A DNA stretch of 64,000 bases. Source: Mycobacterium sp. URHB0044 (lineage in GTDB: Bacteria > Actinomycetota > Actinomycetes > Mycobacteriales > Mycobacteriaceae). The stretch is taken from NCBI RefSeq assembly GCF_000620625.1, contig NZ_JIAW01000007.1, positions 248,001-312,000 of the forward strand, read 5' to 3'. Positions 16,008 through 24,808 of this stretch are shown in pieces; the first letter of the stretch is position 1; each line of letters starts with the position of its first letter. The notes beneath the pieces were generated by a model. The model did no database searches. It saw only the letters and a program-made list of their open reading frames with translations, and was not told the origin of the DNA. Made by a program: the position numbers and the translations under genes.

Positions 16008-17009
16008 GTGCGCGCCGCGGTGTGCCCGGCCTACGGGCCGCCGGAGGTGGTGCGGGTAGAGGATCGGCCCGCACCGACTCCCGAATCCGGCCAGGCAGTG
16101 GTTCGCGTGGAAGCTGCGGCGGTCAACTTTCCCGACGTGCTGCTCGTCGCGAACGAATATCAGATCAGCGTGCCGCCACCGTTCGTGCCAGGCAGTGAGC
16201 TCGCCGGCGTCATCACCGAACTAGCCGGTGAGACAACGAGTTTCACCGTCGGAGATCGCGTCACCGGAACGGGGCTGTTCGGCGCCTTCGCCGAACGCGT
16301 CGCCGCGCCGGTGGCCGGGCTGGCCAGGATTCCCGACGGCGTGGACGCCCGCACCGCGGCGGCCTTCGGTGTCGCGCACCGCACCGCGTACCACACGCTG
16401 CGCTCGATGGCGCGGATCTCCGCGGGTGACGAACTGGTGGTGCTCGGGGCGGGCGGCGGCGTCGGGCTGGCGGCCGTGCAACTGGGCGCCGCACTCGGTG
16501 CACGGGTGACCGCGGTGGCGTCGTCGCGCGAAAAGCTCGATGTCGCAGCGGGTTACGGTGCGACCAACCTCGTCGGCTTTCGGCGGGCAGGAGCGGAGCG
16601 ACCCGGGAATGAATCGGGCGATGGAAACCTGCGGGCGGCGCTGCGCGACGCTCTGCCCGAGGGCGCCGACGTGGTCGTCGACCCGGTCGGCGGCGAGTTG
16701 TCCGAACCCGCACTGCGTGCGCTGCGTCGCGGCGGCCGGTTCGTCACGGTCGGCTACGCCTCCGGCGTCATCCCCCGCATTCCACTGAACCTGGTGCTGG
16801 TCAAGGGGATTCACGTCCTCGGCTTCCAGTTCCAGGACGTGCCCGGCGACGAGTTCGGCCGCAACGAGGACGAGCTACGCGGGCTGCTCGTGACGGGAGC
16901 GGTGTCGCCTCACGTCTGCGCGGTGTATCCACTCGAGCGGACGGCGGATGCGTTGCGGCACGTCGCCGACGGGCGCGCGATCGGCAAGGTGCTGATCGAT
17001 TTGACGTAA
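16008..17009 (+). CDS. Zinc-free NADPH:quinone oxidoreductase family (MDR) protein
   Basis: A 333-residue medium-chain dehydrogenase/reductase of the quinone-reductase/enoyl-reductase branch. It has GGGVGLAAVQLGAALGA as the nucleotide-binding motif, and the Cys/His set for zinc is absent. The GTG start lies 5 nt after the kinase stop. Residues ~192-206 (FRRAGAERPGNESGD) form a hydrophilic insertion not expected in the fold and encoded by an unusual repeat-like tract at 16582-16623. It ends 3 nt before a convergent gene. Confidence 0.85.
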   Translation: MRAAVCPAYGPPEVVRVEDRPAPTPESGQAVVRVEAAAVNFPDVLLVANEYQISVPPPFVPGSELAGVITELAGETTSFTVGDRVTGTGLFGAFAERVAAPVAGLARIPDGVDARTAAAFGVAHRTAYHTLRSMARISAGDELVVLGAGGGVGLAAVQLGAALGARVTAVASSREKLDVAAGYGATNLVGFRRAGAERPGNESGDGNLRAALRDALPEGADVVVDPVGGELSEPALRALRRGGRFVTVGYASGVIPRIPLNLVLVKGIHVLGFQFQDVPGDEFGRNEDELRGLLVTGAVSPHVCAVYPLERTADALRHVADGRAIGKVLIDLT

Positions 17010-17012
17010 CCG

Positions 17013-17522
17013 CTAGCTGGCGGGGATGAGGTCAGCGGCCACCGAGGGGCGGGCCATCACCCCGCACCGGAACGTCTCGGTGGTGCCGACGAACCCGGCG
17101 TCGGGGTCATCGATGGCGGCGAGCGCCTGAGCCTTGAATGCGCGTGCGGCACCGCTCAATTCGTGACACACGGAGCCGACGGTGTCGTAGAGCTCCTCGG
17201 GGTACTCCGCGCCCCACAGCGTTACCTCGGTCATCCCATGGTCGAGCGCTGCGAGCACGCCCTCACGCACGCGCTGGTTGCTGACGAACACGTCTGCCGC
17301 GACGGCGATCGTCTGCGGGATCGGGTTGTCGGCCCACGCCTCAAGTGCCGCATCGAGGTCACGGGTCTCGACCCCGAGGATCTCGAGCGGTCTGGTGTCG
17401 TCGCCGACGGAGATCAGCACGGTGACGTCCCAGCCGGCCATCACGCGGTCGACCAGCCAGCCGCCTGCGAACTTCACGACCTCGGGGACGCTGCGGGCGA
17501 CGACGTTGAGTCGATACCTCAT
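17013..17522 (-). CDS. Conserved hypothetical protein, co-encoded with TetR
   Basis: A 169-residue protein that I do not recognise. It begins MRYRLNVVARSVPEVV, has no signal peptide, no membrane span and no cofactor motif, and appears to be a mixed alpha/beta cytoplasmic protein with a central WDVTVLISVGDDTRPLEIL segment. The ATG at 17522 overlaps the TetR stop (ATGA), so it is co-translated with that regulator. It may be a ligand-sensing or enzymatic partner of the same local circuit; there is no direct evidence for either. Confidence 0.7.
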   Translation of the reverse strand: MRYRLNVVARSVPEVVKFAGGWLVDRVMAGWDVTVLISVGDDTRPLEILGVETRDLDAALEAWADNPIPQTIAVAADVFVSNQRVREGVLAALDHGMTEVTLWGAEYPEELYDTVGSVCHELSGAARAFKAQALAAIDDPDAGFVGTTETFRCGVMARPSVAADLIPAS

Positions 17523-18199
17523 GTCATCTTCCTTTCCGGCGCTGGCGTGAAGTCCCGCGCGAGCGTCTCGCCGTACTCCTTGAACACCTCGGCGAGGGGA
17601 ATCGAAGGATCGAGTAACCATGCGGTCTCCATTCCATTGACGAATGCCAAGATCTCGACGGCTTTGATGGCGGGGTCGAAGTCACGGCGGTAGCGCCCGG
17701 CGCGCTGACCGCTTGCGATGAGACCCGCCACGATGTCGACGGCGTCGCGCTGCCGCTTCAGCAGGCGGTCGTGCAGCGGAGCGTCGGGCGCGATGTTCTC
17801 GACCAGGAGGACCGTGAAGGTGCCGACCAGTTCGGGTGCGCGACGGAACCGCTCGGCGACGCGGCAGATCTCGGTGACCAGGTCACCTGACCGGTCGGCG
17901 TGCATGTCGTCGTCGTCGTCGCGGGCGTCGAGCACCGCGTTGAGCAGCTGTTCCTTGGATTCGAAATGGTGCAGCAGGCCGGCCGGGCTGACGCCTGCCT
18001 CCTTGGCGATCTGCGCGAGCGACGTGTTGCGCCAGCCGTTGCGTGCGAGGAGGCGCTCGGCGACCGCGAGGATCCGCTGCTTGCGGTCCTCACCCTTGGC
18101 GAGGAGTGTCTCGTAGGGCCGCTGACGAGCGCTCGCGCGAGGATCCGACGTGTCCTGAGCGCGCGGATCAGAAAGACCCGGCGCGTCGAGAGCGGACAC
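17519..18199 (-). CDS. TetR/AcrR family transcriptional regulator
   Basis: A 226-residue TetR-type protein with helix-turn-helix TSLAQIAKEAGVSPAGLLHHF (~residues 60-80) and a C-terminal all-helical effector domain. The GTG start at 18199 has a GAAGGAG site. It carries an N-terminal ~30-residue polar leader before the DNA-binding domain. An imperfect 13-6-13 inverted repeat at 18216-18247 immediately upstream is a strong candidate autoregulatory operator. The hypothetical gene at 17013-17522 is translationally coupled to it. Confidence 0.9.
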   Translation of the reverse strand: MSALDAPGLSDPRAQDTSDPRASARQRPYETLLAKGEDRKQRILAVAERLLARNGWRNTSLAQIAKEAGVSPAGLLHHFESKEQLLNAVLDARDDDDDMHADRSGDLVTEICRVAERFRRAPELVGTFTVLLVENIAPDAPLHDRLLKRQRDAVDIVAGLIASGQRAGRYRRDFDPAIKAVEILAFVNGMETAWLLDPSIPLAEVFKEYGETLARDFTPAPERKMT

Positions 18200-18215
18200 G
18201 GAACTCCTTCGTTCG

Positions 18216-18247
18216 AACCAACCTAGTGAACACACAGTAGGTAGGTT
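18216..18247. promoter_or_regulatory. Candidate TetR operator
   Basis: Arms AACCAACCTAGTG (18216-18228) and CAGTAGGTAGGTT (18235-18247) pair at 11 of 13 positions around a 6-nt spacer. The element ends 17 nt before the TetR start, as expected for autorepression. Confidence 0.6.
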
Positions 18248-18317
18248 TGACGGCTGTGACAAGGGTCTCAGGGAATTTGATTGTCGACGGGTGTCACACA
18301 GCCAGCTCAGAGCGATT

Positions 18318-18360
18318 TCGGCGTGTTCCGTCACGCTCAAGGTGACCAAACACGCCGAAG
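18318..18360. terminator. Intergenic hairpin downstream of acyl-CoA dehydrogenase gene
   Basis: Arms 18318-18335 and 18343-18360 form an 11-bp stem, a 2-nt internal mismatch, then a 5-bp stem with a 7-nt loop. It follows the stop of the minus-strand six-gene cassette and has no U-tract. Its arm shares the core GGCGTGTT.CGTCAC with the hairpin at 36083-36137. Confidence 0.65.
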
Positions 18361-18372
18361 CCGCAAAAGGAG

Positions 18373-19521
18373 CTAGAGGCCGAGCGACTTCGCGATGATC
18401 ACCTTCATGACCTCGCTGGTCCCGGCGTAGATCCGGGCCACCCGCGCGTCCGTGTACAGCCGCGCGATCGGGTACTCCATCATGTAGCCGTAGCCGCCGA
18501 ACAGCTGCAGGCAGCGGTCGATCACCCGTTGCTGCATCTCGGTGCAGAACAGCTTCACGCGGGCAGCATCGGACGCGGACAGCTCGCCGTCCACGTGCAG
18601 GGTGACTGCGCGGTCCAGCATCGCCTGGCCGGCCTCCACCTCCGTGGAGCACGCGGCGAGTTCGAACTTCGTGTTCTGGAATGACGCCACGGGCGTGCCG
18701 AATGCCTTGCGGTCCTTGGTGTAGTCGATCGCCGCGGCGATCGCCGAGCGGGCCTGCGAGACCGACCCGACGGCCACGGTCAGGCGCTCTTGCGGCAGGT
18801 TGTGGCCCAGGTAGCCGAACGCCTCGCCCTCCTCCCCCAGCAGGTTGGCCGCTGGGACGCGCACGTCGACGAACGACAGCTCGGCGGTGTCCTGCACCTT
18901 GCAGCCCATCTTCTCCAGCTCGCGACCGCGGGTGAAGCCGGGCATGCCGTCCTCGACGACGAAGAGGCTCAGTCCCTTACGCCGGTTGTCGGGATCGGTG
19001 GACGTGCGGGCGACCACGATGACGAGGTCGGCCTGCATGCCGCCGGTGATGAAGGTCTTGGCGCCGTTGATGATCCAGTCGTCGCCGTCGCGCACCGCGG
19101 TGGTGCGCATGCCTGCCAGGTCGGACCCGGTCCCGGGTTCGGTCATGGCGACTGCGGTCAGCAAGGTGCCCGCAGCCAGCCCGGGGAACCAGCGGTCGCG
19201 CTGTTCGGCGTTCGCATAGTGCAGGAAGTACGGCAGGATCACCTCGAGTTGGGTGCGCACCGTGGACAGCGTGACCAGGGCCCGCGCCGCCTCCTCCTGG
19301 AGCACGACGTTGTAGCGGTAGTCGGGCATGCCGCCGCCGCCGTACTCCTCGGGGATGGCGATGCCGAGGATGCCGAGATCCCCCATCTGCTTGAACACGT
19401 CGCGAGGCATGCGGCCGCCCTTCTCCCATTCGGGATAGTGCGGTACCACTTCCTTCTCGACGAAGTTGCGGGCGAGCTCGCGGAACGCCTCGTGGTCCTC
19501 GGTGAACAGATCCCGGCGCAT
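18373..19521 (-). CDS. Acyl-CoA dehydrogenase (FadE family)
   Basis: A 382-residue acyl-CoA dehydrogenase with the flavin-binding AVAMTEPGTGSDLAGMRT, the DDWIINGAKTFITGG strand and the C-terminal catalytic Glu in YAGTSEVMKVI. The frame is open to 19572; ATG at 19521 gives the family's usual N-terminus (MRRDLFTEDH). It is the last gene of a minus-strand cassette with thiolase, crotonase, CoA-transferase, SDR and a second dehydrogenase, and should introduce the alpha-beta double bond in an acyl-CoA. Confidence 0.92.
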   Translation of the reverse strand: MRRDLFTEDHEAFRELARNFVEKEVVPHYPEWEKGGRMPRDVFKQMGDLGILGIAIPEEYGGGGMPDYRYNVVLQEEAARALVTLSTVRTQLEVILPYFLHYANAEQRDRWFPGLAAGTLLTAVAMTEPGTGSDLAGMRTTAVRDGDDWIINGAKTFITGGMQADLVIVVARTSTDPDNRRKGLSLFVVEDGMPGFTRGRELEKMGCKVQDTAELSFVDVRVPAANLLGEEGEAFGYLGHNLPQERLTVAVGSVSQARSAIAAAIDYTKDRKAFGTPVASFQNTKFELAACSTEVEAGQAMLDRAVTLHVDGELSASDAARVKLFCTEMQQRVIDRCLQLFGGYGYMMEYPIARLYTDARVARIYAGTSEVMKVIIAKSLGL

Positions 19522-19543
19522 GGCGCCCCCTTTCGAAACGGCG

Positions 19544-20689
19544 TTATGCGATGAGTTCGACGAGCGTGGCATTGGCAGTACCGCCGCCCTCGCACATGGT
19601 CTGCAGCCCGTAGCGAATCCCGTTGTCGCGCATGTGATGAATCATCCTGGTCATCAGCACCGCACCGGACGCGCCGAGCGGGTGGCCGAGCGCGATCGCC
19701 CCGCCCAACGGATTGAGCCGGGCCTCGTCCGCGCCGGTCTCGGCCAGCCAAGCCAGCGGCACCGGCGCGAACGCCTCGTTGACTTCGAAGACCCCGACCT
19801 CGTCGAGGTGGACGCCCGCCTTGTGCAACACCTTCTCGGTCGCGGGAATCGGTCCGGTGAGCATCAGCACGGGGTCCGCTCCGGTGACCGCGCCTGCGCG
19901 ATACCGCACCAGCGGCGTCATTCCCAGCGCCACCGCGTTCTCCGCGGTCATCACCAACAGTGCGGCCGCGCCGTCGGAGATCTGGGATGAGTTGCCCGCG
20001 TGGATGACTCCGTCCTCGGTGAAGGCCGGCTTCAGCCCGGCGAGCTTCTCGACGGTGGTGCCGCGACGGATACCCTCGTCCGCCGTCACGACGTCACCCT
20101 CGGTGAAGACGGGGACGATCTGGTCGATGAAGGCGCCGGCGTCCTGCGCAGCGGCCGCCCGCTCGTGCGACTGCGCGGAGTACTCGTCGATGCGCGTGCG
20201 GGAAAGATTCCACTTCTGCGCGATCATCTCCGCGGAGAGACCCTGGTTGAACGAGAAGTCGTCATACCGGGCAAGGACTTTCGGCCCGTACGGCATGCCG
20301 GTGGCGCGCGCGGAACCCAGCGGCACCCGGCTCATCACCTCGACACCGCCCGCGACGACGACGTCCTGCTGCCCCGACATCACGGCCTGCACGGCGAAGT
20401 CGAGTGCCTGCTGGCTGGACCCGCAGGCGCGGTTCACCGTGGTGCCCGGGATGTGTTCGGGCCAGCCCGCGGCGAGTACGGCGTAGCGGCCGATGTTGCT
20501 GGACTGATCGCCCACCTGCGAGACGCAGCCCCACACCACGTCGTCGATCACGTTGGGATCGACGCCGGTGCGCTCGACGAGCTCGGTGAGCACCACCGCG
20601 GACAGGTCGGCGGCGTGCTGGCCGGACAGGCCACCGTTGCGCTTCCCGACCGGTGTGCGCACGGCCCCGACGATGACGGTTTCACGCAT
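19544..20689 (-). CDS. Thiolase (acetyl-CoA C-acyltransferase)
   Basis: A 381-residue thiolase with the nucleophilic Cys89 in NRACGSSQQ, NEAFAPV, GHPLGASG and the second active-site Cys in CEGGGTANA. All catalytic residues are present, so it should cleave 3-ketoacyl-CoA to acetyl-CoA or propionyl-CoA plus the shortened chain. Its ATG overlaps the stop of the crotonase gene (TAATG). It completes the beta-oxidation set encoded by this operon. Confidence 0.92.
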   Translation of the reverse strand: MRETVIVGAVRTPVGKRNGGLSGQHAADLSAVVLTELVERTGVDPNVIDDVVWGCVSQVGDQSSNIGRYAVLAAGWPEHIPGTTVNRACGSSQQALDFAVQAVMSGQQDVVVAGGVEVMSRVPLGSARATGMPYGPKVLARYDDFSFNQGLSAEMIAQKWNLSRTRIDEYSAQSHERAAAAQDAGAFIDQIVPVFTEGDVVTADEGIRRGTTVEKLAGLKPAFTEDGVIHAGNSSQISDGAAALLVMTAENAVALGMTPLVRYRAGAVTGADPVLMLTGPIPATEKVLHKAGVHLDEVGVFEVNEAFAPVPLAWLAETGADEARLNPLGGAIALGHPLGASGAVLMTRMIHHMRDNGIRYGLQTMCEGGGTANATLVELIA

Positions 20690-21495
20690 TACTTTTGCTC
20701 CTCGTCCTTGCGTACGGCCCATCGGCCAGTGAACTCGGGCTCGCGCTTCGCCGCGAACGCCGCATACGCCTCAGCCGAGTCTGCCGTGGCGAAGTTCCCC
20801 GGTTGTGCACGGGCCTCGTTCGCCAGCGCCTCCCGCAGCGTGACGTTGGCACCGTCGTTGAGCAGTGCCTTGCTCTGCGCCAAGGCGAACGGCGGCCCCG
20901 AGGCGAGGCGGCCTGCCAGCTCGTCGACGAACCCGTCGATCTCCTCGGCGGGCGTCACCCAGGTGACGAGGCCGAGCGCGTGGGCCTCGGCGGCGTCGAT
21001 CATGTCCGCCAGCATTACCAGCCGCTTCGCCTGCTGAAGACCGACGAGCTTGGGCAGCAACCACGATCCACCGAGGTCCACCGACAGGCCGCGCTTGGCG
21101 AAGATCTGACAGAACCGGGATTCCGGTGTGGCCACGACGAAGTCGCAACCCAGCGCGAGATTCCAGCCGGCGCCCACCGCCACGCCCGTCACCTTCGCGA
21201 TGGTCGGGACGGACAGCTCGTGCAGCGCCAGCGCCACGTCGGTGAGCCGCTGCAACTTGCGGCCGGGATGGGCGTCGTCGGGCACCCCGATGTCGGCCCC
21301 CGAGCAGAACGCGCCGCCGGCACCGGTGATGACCAGGGCGCGCACCTCGTCGTCGCGGCCCGCCGCGCGCAGCGCCTCCGCCAACTCGCGCCACAACCGG
21401 GCGTCGATCGCGTTCTTGCGGTGCGGCCGATTCAGGGTCAGCGTGCGGATGCCGTCGCGGTCATGAGACAGCAGTATCGCTTCGGTGGTGGTCAC
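20689..21495 (-). CDS. Enoyl-CoA hydratase/isomerase family protein
   Basis: A 268-residue crotonase with the oxyanion-hole segment GAFCSGADIG and VTGVAVGAGWNLALGCDFVVA. The positions that carry the two hydratase glutamates read GWNLALG and CQIFAKRGLSVDLGG, so at least the first is not a clear match and the exact reaction (hydration, isomerisation, hydrolysis) is open. The GTG start overlaps the CoA-transferase stop. It lies between CoA-transferase and thiolase in the operon. Confidence 0.88.
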   Translation of the reverse strand: MTTTEAILLSHDRDGIRTLTLNRPHRKNAIDARLWRELAEALRAAGRDDEVRALVITGAGGAFCSGADIGVPDDAHPGRKLQRLTDVALALHELSVPTIAKVTGVAVGAGWNLALGCDFVVATPESRFCQIFAKRGLSVDLGGSWLLPKLVGLQQAKRLVMLADMIDAAEAHALGLVTWVTPAEEIDGFVDELAGRLASGPPFALAQSKALLNDGANVTLREALANEARAQPGNFATADSAEAYAAFAAKREPEFTGRWAVRKDEEQK

Positions 21496-22730
21496 GCGTA
21501 GGCCGGCCCGATCGCGCCGTCGGCCCGTAGCCGGGCGATCTCCTCGGCACTGAGGCCGAGTTCACCCAGCACCGCATCGGTGTGCTCGCCGAGTCCGGGC
21601 ACGGCGCCCATCGGCGCCTCGAAGCCGCTGATCACCGGCGGCGGAAGCAGGGCAGGAATGTCGCCCTTCGGAGTACTCACCTGCCGCCAACGGTCGCGCG
21701 CGGCGAGCTGCGGGTGCACGATCACCTCGCTTGGCAGGTTGTAGCGGGAGTTCCCGATGCCCGCGGCGTCGGCCGTCTTCTGGATGTGCTCGAGATCGTG
21801 TTGGGCACACCAGCTTTCGATGGCGGCGTTGAGCTCGTCGCGGTGCGCGCAGCGGTCGGCGTTGGTGCCGAACCGCGGGTCGTCGGCCAGATCGGGGCGG
21901 ACGATGATCTCGCGGGCCAACCGCTGCCACTCGCGGTCGTTGGTGGTGCCGAGCACCACGGTCTGCCCGTCACGCGTGGGAAACGCCCCGTAGGGTGCGA
22001 CGGCGGGTGAGCTGACGCCCAGTGGCTGTTGGTCGATGCCGGAGTGCTGGGTGTAGGTCAGCTGGTAGCCCATGATGTCGACCATGGTGTCGAACAGGCT
22101 CAACTCCACGGCCGGGGCAGGACCGGTGCGCCGGTCGCGCGACACCAGCAGCGCCAGAATCGACAGCGCGGCGTACAGCCCGGTGGAGACGTCGGCGACC
22201 GCGGGCCCCGGCTTGGCCGGCATGTCTGGATAGCCGGTGACCGCGCAGGACCCGGCCTCCGCTTGGATCAGCAAGTCGTAGGCGCGCTTGTCCGAGATGG
22301 GTCCGCCCGGCCCGTAGCCGTCGATCTCGACGGGAATGACTCCGGGATGACGCACGGCGAGGTCCGCGGGCGAGAGGCCAAGGCGCGCCGTCGATCCCGG
22401 CGCGAGATTCGACACGAACGCGTCGGCCCTGTCGAGCAGGCGGTGCAGTACGTCCATGCCCGTCGGCGACTTCAAGTTCAGTGTGACCGATTCCTTGCCC
22501 CGGTTGCACCAGACGAAGTGGGCGGCCAGACCGCCGGGGCCGTTGACCACGTCGTCGTAGTCGCGGGCGAAGTCGCCACCCTTGGGGTTCTCCACCTTGA
22601 TCACGCGGGCGCCGAAGTCGGCGAGCACGCGGGTGCACATGGGTGCGGCCACCGCCTGCTCCATCGCGACGACAGTGATGCCGGCCAGCGGCGCCTGCGC
22701 CAATTCCCCGGTCCTGCCCGCAGAATTCAT
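21492..22730 (-). CDS. CaiB/BaiF (class III) CoA-transferase
   Basis: A 412-residue formyl-CoA-transferase-family protein with the N-terminal LAGITVVAMEQAVAAPMC, RVIKVENPKGGDFAR, and the catalytic Asp in AVADVSTGLYAAL. It moves CoA from an acyl-CoA donor to a free acid. ATG at 22730 overlaps the SDR stop (TGATG), which supports it over the longer open frame. It may activate the substrate for this beta-oxidation cassette without ATP. Confidence 0.9.
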   Translation of the reverse strand: MNSAGRTGELAQAPLAGITVVAMEQAVAAPMCTRVLADFGARVIKVENPKGGDFARDYDDVVNGPGGLAAHFVWCNRGKESVTLNLKSPTGMDVLHRLLDRADAFVSNLAPGSTARLGLSPADLAVRHPGVIPVEIDGYGPGGPISDKRAYDLLIQAEAGSCAVTGYPDMPAKPGPAVADVSTGLYAALSILALLVSRDRRTGPAPAVELSLFDTMVDIMGYQLTYTQHSGIDQQPLGVSSPAVAPYGAFPTRDGQTVVLGTTNDREWQRLAREIIVRPDLADDPRFGTNADRCAHRDELNAAIESWCAQHDLEHIQKTADAAGIGNSRYNLPSEVIVHPQLAARDRWRQVSTPKGDIPALLPPPVISGFEAPMGAVPGLGEHTDAVLGELGLSAEEIARLRADGAIGPAYA

Positions 22731-23503
22731 CACATGACCATACCGCCGTCGACGGGCAGCACCTGACCCGTGACGTACGACGCGGCATCGGAGGCCAGGA
22801 AGACGAACGCGCCGGCGATCTCCTCGGGACTTGCCCACCGCTGCAATGGAATTCGCCGCATCATGTTGGCGGAGAACTTCTCGTTGGTCCGAATGGTCTC
22901 GGTCATCGGGGTCGCCGCCAGCGGGGCCAGCGCGTTCACCAGGATGTTCTTGCGGGCCAACTCGCGGGCCAGCGACTTGGTGAACCCGATGATGCCCGCC
23001 TTCGCCATCGAGTAGTTCACCTGGCCCAGCGTGCCGGTGATGCCTGCGGCAGAGGTGACGTTGATGACGCGACCGGTGCCGTCGGTCGCCAGGAACGGCA
23101 GCGCCGCCTGAGTGACGCGGAACGCGCCCATCACGTGGATGTCGATCAGGCGGTTGACGTTGTCCTCGCTGATGTCGGCGAACATCGCAGGCGCCGTGAC
23201 GCCGGCGTTGTTGATCACGACGTTGAGCACGCCGTCGGTCATGGCGGCGGCCTGTGCTGCGGCGGCGTCGGCGGCCGATCGGTCGGCGACGTCCAGTCCC
23301 GCGCTCTCGGCGTGGCCCCCGTCGGCCGAGATGCGTTCGGCCACAGCGGCTGCGGCGTCCTTGTCGAGATCGGTGACCAGTACCGAGGCACCGGCGGTAG
23401 CCAGCGCCTGGGCGACGGCCGAGCCGATGCCACCGGCGGCGCCGGTCACCAACGCCGAGCGCCCGGTCAGGTCGAACATGGGATTGGCGGTCTTCGTGGT
23501 CAT
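22730..23503 (-). CDS. Short-chain dehydrogenase/reductase, possible 3-hydroxyacyl-CoA dehydrogenase
   Basis: A 257-residue classical SDR with TGAAGGIG (cofactor), NNAG, catalytic Ser in TSAAG and YSMAK. Asp at the end of beta-2 (LVTDLDKD) favours NAD(H). The operon context with dehydrogenase, crotonase and thiolase suggests it performs the 3-hydroxyacyl-CoA oxidation. It overlaps both neighbours by a base or more. Confidence 0.9.
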   Translation of the reverse strand: MTTKTANPMFDLTGRSALVTGAAGGIGSAVAQALATAGASVLVTDLDKDAAAAVAERISADGGHAESAGLDVADRSAADAAAAQAAAMTDGVLNVVINNAGVTAPAMFADISEDNVNRLIDIHVMGAFRVTQAALPFLATDGTGRVINVTSAAGITGTLGQVNYSMAKAGIIGFTKSLARELARKNILVNALAPLAATPMTETIRTNEKFSANMMRRIPLQRWASPEEIAGAFVFLASDAASYVTGQVLPVDGGMVM

Positions 23504-24681
23504 CAGTAGCTCCTCGGCAGGCCCAGGACGTGGGAGCCCAGGAAGTTCAGGATCATCTCCTGGCTCACCGGGGCGATCTTCATCAAGCGAGACTCCCGGA
23601 AGAAGCGGGAGATGTTGTACTCCTCCGAGTAACCCATGCCGCCGTGGGTCTGCAAGGCGCGGTCGGCGGCATCGAAACCGGCGTCAGCACAAAGGTATTT
23701 GGCCATGTTGGCCTCCCGGCCGCACTGCTTGCCGTTGTCGTAGAGCCAGGTGGCCTTGCGCAGGATCAACTCGGCGGCATCGAGTCGAGCCAGCGAGTCG
23801 GCCAGCGGGAACTGGATGCCCTGGTTCATGCCGATGGGCCGGTCGAACACGACGCGCTCGTTGGCGTACTTCACCGCCCGGTCCAGCGCGACCCGGCCGA
23901 TGCCAAGCGCCTCGGCGGCGATCAGCATCCGCTCGGGATTGAGTCCATGCAGGATGTAGCTGAAACCCTTGCCCTCGTCGCCGATCCGGTGCTCGACGGG
24001 AATCCTCAGGTCGTCGATGAACAGCTCGTTCGAGCTGACGGCGTTGCGGCCCATCTTCTTGATCGGCCGGATGTCGACGTGGTCCCGGTCGAGATCGGTG
24101 AGGAACAGCGACATGCCGTCGGTCTTCTTGGTGACCTCGTCGTAGGGCGTGGTGCGGGTCAGTAGCAAGATCTTCTCGGATTCGAGGGCCTTGGAAATCC
24201 ACACCTTTCGGCCGTTCACGACGTAGTCGCCGCCATCACGCTTGGCGAAGGTGGTGATGCGCGAAGTGTCCAGCCCGGCACCGGGCTCGGTGACACCGAA
24301 GCAGACGTGCAGGTCCCCGTTGACGATGCGGGGCAACGTCTCTGCCTTCATCTCGTCGGACCCGTACACGACGACGGGCTGCATGCCGAAGATCGAGAGG
24401 TGGATGGCGCTGGCGGCGTTCATCCCTCCGCCGGAGCGTGCCACCTCCTCGGCGAGGATCGTCGCCTCGGTGATGCCCAGGCCGTGGCCGCCGTATTCCT
24501 CCGGGATGGTCATGCCGAGCCACCCACCCGAGGCGATGGCGTCGTAGAACTCCCGTGGGAATTCGTGCGCCAGGTCCTTCTCCATCCAGTACTGGTCGTC
24601 GAACCTCGACGCCAGCTCTGCCACGGACTTGCGGATCAGCTGTTGATCCTCGGTCAGTTCGAAGTTCATCCCGCCGGTCAC
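23503..24681 (-). CDS. Acyl-CoA dehydrogenase (FadE family)
   Basis: A 392-residue acyl-CoA dehydrogenase, first gene of the six-gene minus-strand operon. It has FGVTEPGAGLDTSRI, DYVVNGRKVWIS, and a C-terminal APVSQEMILNF in which Glu lies at the catalytic-base position. GTG at 24681 has an AGGAG site; an in-frame ATG 12 nt later is the alternative. Two different FadE proteins in one operon suggest successive dehydrogenations of chain or ring-derived acyl-CoAs. Confidence 0.9.
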   Translation of the reverse strand: MTGGMNFELTEDQQLIRKSVAELASRFDDQYWMEKDLAHEFPREFYDAIASGGWLGMTIPEEYGGHGLGITEATILAEEVARSGGGMNAASAIHLSIFGMQPVVVYGSDEMKAETLPRIVNGDLHVCFGVTEPGAGLDTSRITTFAKRDGGDYVVNGRKVWISKALESEKILLLTRTTPYDEVTKKTDGMSLFLTDLDRDHVDIRPIKKMGRNAVSSNELFIDDLRIPVEHRIGDEGKGFSYILHGLNPERMLIAAEALGIGRVALDRAVKYANERVVFDRPIGMNQGIQFPLADSLARLDAAELILRKATWLYDNGKQCGREANMAKYLCADAGFDAADRALQTHGGMGYSEEYNISRFFRESRLMKIAPVSQEMILNFLGSHVLGLPRSY

Positions 24682-24699
24682 AGCACTCTCCTACACCTC

Positions 24700-24712
24700 T
24701 AAGACACTCTTA
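24700..24712. promoter_or_regulatory. Short inverted repeat upstream of beta-oxidation operon
   Basis: TAAGA-CAC-TCTTA is a perfect 5-3-5 inverted repeat 19 nt upstream of the first operon gene. It is the only operator-like element in the 127-bp gap before the amidohydrolase gene. The rest of the gap shows nothing notable. Confidence 0.4.
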
Positions 24713-24808
24713 CACAGTCGAATTCGCCAGTACGGAGGCGTTTCACCGCATCCGCACCGGCGGCTTCGACGTCGACCGGCGATGGGCCGGTCCACCTGTT
24801 CGACCAGG

